Source: Brachypodius melanocephalos
Lineage: Eukaryota; Chordata; Aves; Passeriformes; Pycnonotidae
Assembly: GCA_013398615.1 (NCBI GenBank)
Contig: VZSR01000170.1
Span: 3,817,523-3,881,522 of the forward strand
DNA length: 64,000 bases
Reading direction: 5' to 3'
This document shows positions 58,943-64,000 of the stretch, one piece after another. A program made the position numbers and the translations under genes. The notes beneath the pieces are model-generated. The model made no database searches. It worked only from the letters and a program-made list of their open reading frames with translations, and had not been told where the DNA came from. Position 1 is the first letter of the stretch; each line of letters starts with the position of its first letter.

Positions 58943-59776
58943 GCAGGATGGGAAGGCAGGACTGAGAAGTGAAGGACCAAAAGGACCCATATAAAAAACT
59001 AACCTCTACCCTGCCCAAGCGACTTACCTCAGGTGATGCTGCATGCAGAAGCATTTAACCTTTTCACTTCCTCTAATGTAATTTATTATCATTAATGCCT
59101 CTCTAAACACCTCTCATTATATTTCATTTAATGCTCAGTCGTTGTTCAGACTGGTTTATGACTTGGCTGGGGGGAGGAGGTGTTTAGACTGAAAAAATTG
59201 AAGATATCAGCAGTGATAGGAATGACAATCACTTCAATTAATACTTGATTTTTTAACTTCCACAGTGCTTATACCCTTCAGTTTGGTACTCCTTTAAAAA
59301 CCCACTAAGGCTATTCTATATTATTTTTCATTTCTTTTGAGGAGGATAAAGAAGTACTGAAGTTTCCAGCAAGCTCATAATTTTGAGTATCTCTGCAACT
59401 GTACCTCTTTAAGCAAATTCCCCCCCTGAAGTCTGCTCTTTAAAGACAGAACGACCATATAGCCTATTAGAATATAAAGTAGGTTATAAACTGAAGAGAA
59501 TAATTGCCAGATAAAGCATTCCAGGAATTAAATAAGACAAAAATGTTTCTTTTTGAATTGCTTTCAAATTAATTCTCTGTAGCAGAAAGAATTCAAAACA
59601 GAATAATTTGTTGAAAATTCTGGGAGCTGCCACCTACCAAGTTCATAAATCTTTATAAATTTGCTATTTTAAAGGAATGTGCGGTTTATATTTGACACTG
59701 GCAGAGTTTCAGGTGCTATTAACCACATAATCTGTTAACACTTGGGGAAAAAAAAGAAAAGAGAAAAACCAATGAA

Positions 59777-59817
59777 AAATAAACACCCAGAAAAAAAATA
59801 AACACCCAGAAAAAAAT
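59777..59817 (+). repeat. Two-copy tandem repeat (AAATAAACACCCAGAAAAA)
   Basis: The unit aaataaacacccagaaaaa is present twice in direct order, with small differences in A-run length. Confidence 0.9.
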
Positions 59818-62800
59818 TATGCCCAGGCTTGCATTGTTCAAAAGAACATTTAACTAGGGTTTATATGCACAAATGTAATCTGATCTGTTTCTCCTAGTGT
59901 AATATGGTATATGTATAAAATACAATTTAAGTAACCATTCCAATAGCTACTAAATCATTCACCTAAATATCAGCCTCTACGGGGGGAAAAGTTTAAGACA
60001 TGCAGCTCCAAAAATGCACCAAAAGGTCAAAATAGGGATTTTCAAAGGACTTCTGCCATCAGAAGAGTTAATCTACCCTTTGAAGGTCTACCCTTGCACA
60101 AGAACAGTAGAACACATTTATGGCAAGTTCCTTTTCCTTCAGCTTTCCTTCTCCTTCTAAGAACACCCGTGACTGTGAACCACGGTGACTCCGTAGGTTC
60201 CTCATGATTCCACACCGCCACCCTAACAGCCATGTGAACTACCAGAGCTGCTTGTGCATACTGCAGGCAGAACCCTGAGCTATCACACCACTCTAAAGAG
60301 AACCATAACCCCAGAAAGCAAAAAGCAGTTTGTCAGGAGGCAGAAGTGGGAAGGTGGCAAAGGCTTCCTCTCACCGCCCTCCGCCACACAGTAAGACTGG
60401 ATCAGTTCCTAAGGGGTGCATAAATATATGACATCTCCTCTTTGTAATGACTGAGGCACAGAGTCAGACCAGCAGGGAATCTGAATCCTTTTTTCAAACA
60501 AAGGAGCTGGTTTTATACACCTCCCCAAGACACAGCATTTCCTTATATGGCAATTCTCACTAAGCAACCTATCACACATGGCTACATCAGCAACGCGCTT
60601 TCCTAATGTCCTTAAACGGGGTGCTCATGTGATGTTCACCTGCCAGCCAGCTTCCAAGCAGGTTTCTCTCTGCAGGGCTCTGCCATATGGCATTTCCACC
60701 CCCCAGCTGGAAACACGATGCTCTGTGCCGCCATGTGTTTCTGCAGGCGTGGCCCGCAGCTGTAACTCAATTCTACCCTGTGTCTTCCCACACCTCCCAA
60801 AATTGCTTTTCCATAATATTTTACTACATCTGGTCTGGAAAGAGAAATTTGTTTGTTATCTTCCATAATAAATGACCTTTTTCTTCAAAATGTCAAAAAC
60901 ATTTAAAGTATTTGTGGGCGTAGCGGGAGTCTCAGTAAAAGGTAGCTAAATTTTCAGGGGAAATACTTAAAAATGTCTGTGTAACACCAACGACAGCTAT
61001 TAAAGCTGTTAATTTTAGTAATCATTTGCCTGGGGCAGTGTGGAGGTGTCTGTGCATATGTGCATGTCTGTGTTCATAATTCTTCATTAAAAAGTCACAG
61101 TGCTAATAGCTTAGAAACACTTTATTTTTTTTCCCCATCATTAACTAATTTGTCAGCAAAGCAAGTTTCCAACATTGTTCCTCTTGAAAACACTGCAATT
61201 ACAATAGTTCTTAAATATTTTTGGATTTTGAAAGCAAACAGATTATTCAAATCGACCTCATCTTTTATTTTTCTACTGTTAAATAATACTTCGGGGAGCA
61301 TGCAGTCCTTTCTAATGTGCTCCCAGCAATGAAAAAAAATGAAAATACGTGACTGTGACTTGCTCTGGACAAGCTGTGTTTCTTGAAAGGCATGCAAAGC
61401 TCAGAGAGCTGGAAATGCATTATGGCACTCTCAAGTGATGGATCTCAAGGTCACATTTGGCCCTGTACAGCCTCAGAAGGCTAACCAAGAAAGGCTGAGA
61501 AGATTACCTTGGAAGCATGTAATTAAGTGATAACATCATTGCCCCTGTGCTTTGCAGAACACTTCACTGGTGATGAACAATTTCTTCTCCAGTCTCACAA
61601 CTGAGTCACCGAACATTCAATTCAGGCAATTGAATCAAAAAAACCAAACAGGCGACAATATTATTGCTGTTGGAATTTCTAGATGAAAAAAAAAAGAGGT
61701 AAAACTTCCCAAATGGAAACAACCAACTACCCCCACCTCATGCTGAAATTGTAGCAGGTAAGAAGATTAATGAAGTCATTTCAGTCTTATACGTCAATAC
61801 AATCTTGTGCAAATTACAGAAAACATTAAAAATAATGACTTTTCAAAGCTTTCTTGACCTTCTTCCAACAGAAGTTGGGCCACTCAGAAAATGTTGCTCC
61901 CACATCAGCTTTTCTGCATCCCTAGGAGCACCTCATCTAACCAGGTCTGAGCAAAACCACGGAACTGGTGCTCTGTGGCTATATTGCCTCAACTTTGCCC
62001 TTCAAAATAAAGTACAACATATTCTGACCCAACTTACACAGGGTCAGGACAACAAGATTTTGATTGGAACACAGGGAAAAGGCAAAGCTCCTCCAAGACA
62101 GCCCCACCTGGGTTTTGCCTCTTTGTTGCCTTTCTAAAGGTCTCCTTTTCATGGAGGACATACATGTTCCCACACACATATAGGATGTCACTTCTTTACT
62201 ATTTCTAGATATTTATCTGCCAGTCTGGTGGTGCTGAAATTCTCATTGTATAGAACATAAAATGATGCATAAATTAGCAAAACCGAAGGTACCATCACCT
62301 CGGCAGTCCTGTCTTGTCTTCAAGTTTCTAACCCCAGTCCCTACTTGTAAGATTAGTCTATCTGTAGAATAAAAAGTGAAGCAGAGCACAAAGAAAGTTC
62401 CAGTCCCACCTCAAACAATACACTGAGTATTATTGCTGAAACATTTATGCCCTCTTTAAGCTACTTGCTAGTACCATAACTTGCTTTCTGTATCAGTACC
62501 ATAGAAAAACAATCCTAGAGTCCTGAAAGAGACAATCTCATCTCAACACATGGGCAAACCTAAGTTATATCAGATCCAAAACGATACCCAAATACTCTCA
62601 TCATTCCAAAAACGCTCTGATGAGAGGATGGGGTATGAAATTTTCTATACTTGATCAAATATAGTTTGCAGGCTATAAAATCCCATGAGAATCTTAACAA
62701 AACTGGAGATTACATACTGGCTTTCAAGCACAACTCTGATCTCATCAGAGCTGAGACAATCACAGCAAAACCAAAGCAAATATTTGGCACAAATCTGGTC

Positions 62801-64000
62801 CAGTTCTAAACGTTTAAAACAAGGTTTTAAATTTAGAGTCTTGATTGTTGGCAAAGTTGGAGCAAAATTTTATATATTTCCAAAATTGCGTAAGAGGTTA
62901 TGGAATAGAATCTGACAACAAAAAATAGCTACTGGCCCTTTATAGTGGTCTGTGTTCTAAAATTTAAGTGGACAATTATTTCAGTGTGAAAATCCTACCA
63001 AGATGAGAAAACTGTAGCTTTCAAAGACATTTTCTCCTGGTATTTTGGACATTTGGCAGTGTTTTGAAGTTTGATTGCAAAGCAGTAACACAGAGAGGGA
63101 AAGAAAACACCCCACATCTCAGTGTATAACACCACACTGATTTGGTGGAACAACATAAACACCATGTTGACATTCTTGTTGGAGGGAGAGATCTAAAAAT
63201 ATCACCATGTGTTTTACAAACCTGGGAATATTTGTGTGAAAGATGGGCAGTGAAAGGAGATTAAATAAGCACACTAAAAAATAATCTGCACAAATTTTTA
63301 TTTTATTGATAGCTGGAAATACAAGAATTGCTGTATGCATATCATAAGCACATGTAAAATAATCTACCAAACACCTAAGATCAGCCCTTTAGTGGATGTT
63401 ATTTAAAAATTATTCATTCTTATGATTGATAAAGTTCACAGCATACCCATTTCTAACACTTCAACCTTCAGCCTGTGAAGCTTTGTCAACATAACACAGG
63501 TTTTATCACTAGAGATTTATATATAGACACTTAACAATTTCAGATCAAGCCAGAAAAACTACATTTTTGAATTTTTTTACGTCATCTCATTAAAAGCCAC
63601 AGGCCCTCAGCTGACAGGAAACAATCACCAACGCCCCAGAGCAGTCACAGCTGTTTGTCTGCATGGGATAGGGGATGAATTCTGCAGTCCTGCCTTGCCT
63701 GTCAGCAGAGCAACTGGAGTCACTCGGTCTGATCCAGGTGTGCCATGACTCCTTGCCCATCCACTGCCTGGCATTCCATTCCCAAGGGAACCACAGCACA
63801 GGGAGGGGGACACATCAGGTGTAGGTGTTTGGAAAGAGTTCTCTGGCCCAAACCATCAGCTACAGGCTCTATCTTTTTGTTGTTGAAGGCCAGTTGCACC
63901 CCAGGTTTAACCCCACAGCACCCACACTTTCACAGGGTCATGACTTCAAACTCCTCTTGACCAGGTCTTCTGCACTGGGGGTGAGGTGGGAGACAAATGC

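Larger units (their letters stand above)
57656..64000. other. Intergenic DNA to the window end
   Basis: Apart from one CR1 fragment and two small tandem repeats listed separately, I see no gene or mobile element. GC content rises in the last 400 bases. The frames at 61805-62137 (110 codons) and 63590-63960 (both strands) match no family and are not called. Confidence 0.6.

Noticed and set aside
61805..62137. 110-codon plus-strand frame
   Set aside because: No recognisable domain, no promoter or splice context, and composition like surrounding sequence.
1..64000. CRISPR arrays, tRNA or rRNA genes, bacterial operons, or a new multi-gene system
   Set aside because: The window is vertebrate DNA. 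I saw no regularly spaced repeat array, no cloverleaf with A and B boxes, no rRNA sequence, and no cluster of coding sequences besides the SLC7A11 exons.

Overview
The window is vertebrate nuclear DNA, almost certainly from a bird. It carries many CR1 retrotransposon tails in both orientations, each ending in the avian 3' end (the 'cagaatcacagaatgg' reading or its reverse). It also carries at least two avian-type endogenous-retrovirus LTRs. The only gene recognised with confidence has the intron-exon structure of a tetrapod gene. LTR types of this kind are common in songbirds, so a passerine is my best guess, but that is an inference. A 100-base run of N at 32910-33009 marks an assembly gap.

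The gene is SLC7A11 (xCT), the light chain of the cystine/glutamate exchanger system xc-, on the minus strand. Its first five coding exons lie at 17823-18099, 15133-15259, 11031-11146, 2682-2807 and 504-603. They encode residues 1-248 and two bases of codon 249, about half of the roughly 500-residue protein. All visible introns are GT-AG, the phases join without error, and residue numbering matches human xCT exactly. Residues known to matter in the family are present: Arg135, Cys158, Lys198 and Tyr244. The remaining exons should lie beyond position 1.

Upstream of the start codon is the likely control region. An inverted pair of amino-acid response elements (ATF4 sites) lies at 18435-18461. 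A TATA-like box lies at 18393-18399, a 61-base pyrimidine tract at 18494-18554, and a CpG-rich block at about 18785-19210. Matches to the NRF2 antioxidant element occur at 14182-14192 (intron 2) and 19142-19152. This agrees with the known control of SLC7A11 by amino-acid starvation and oxidative stress.

From about 19.2 kb to 64 kb I find no gene that I can support. This AT-rich upstream DNA holds CR1 fragments (a 0.9-kb copy at 37308-38190 keeps a broken piece of reverse-transcriptase ORF), a 411-bp LTR at 41452-41862, a probable LTR from 56441, A/T runs and short tandem repeats. The long open frames there lack family resemblance, and several of those I checked open with TTG rather than ATG.

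I found no undescribed multi-gene system. The points most worth a second look are the inverted ATF4 element pair, the intron-2 NRF2 match, a solo LTR nested in a CR1 with a perfect 5-bp target duplication, a CTCF-like word inside an LTR, an unidentified repeat present twice in intron 2, and a weak xCT-exon-like open frame near 44.7 kb.
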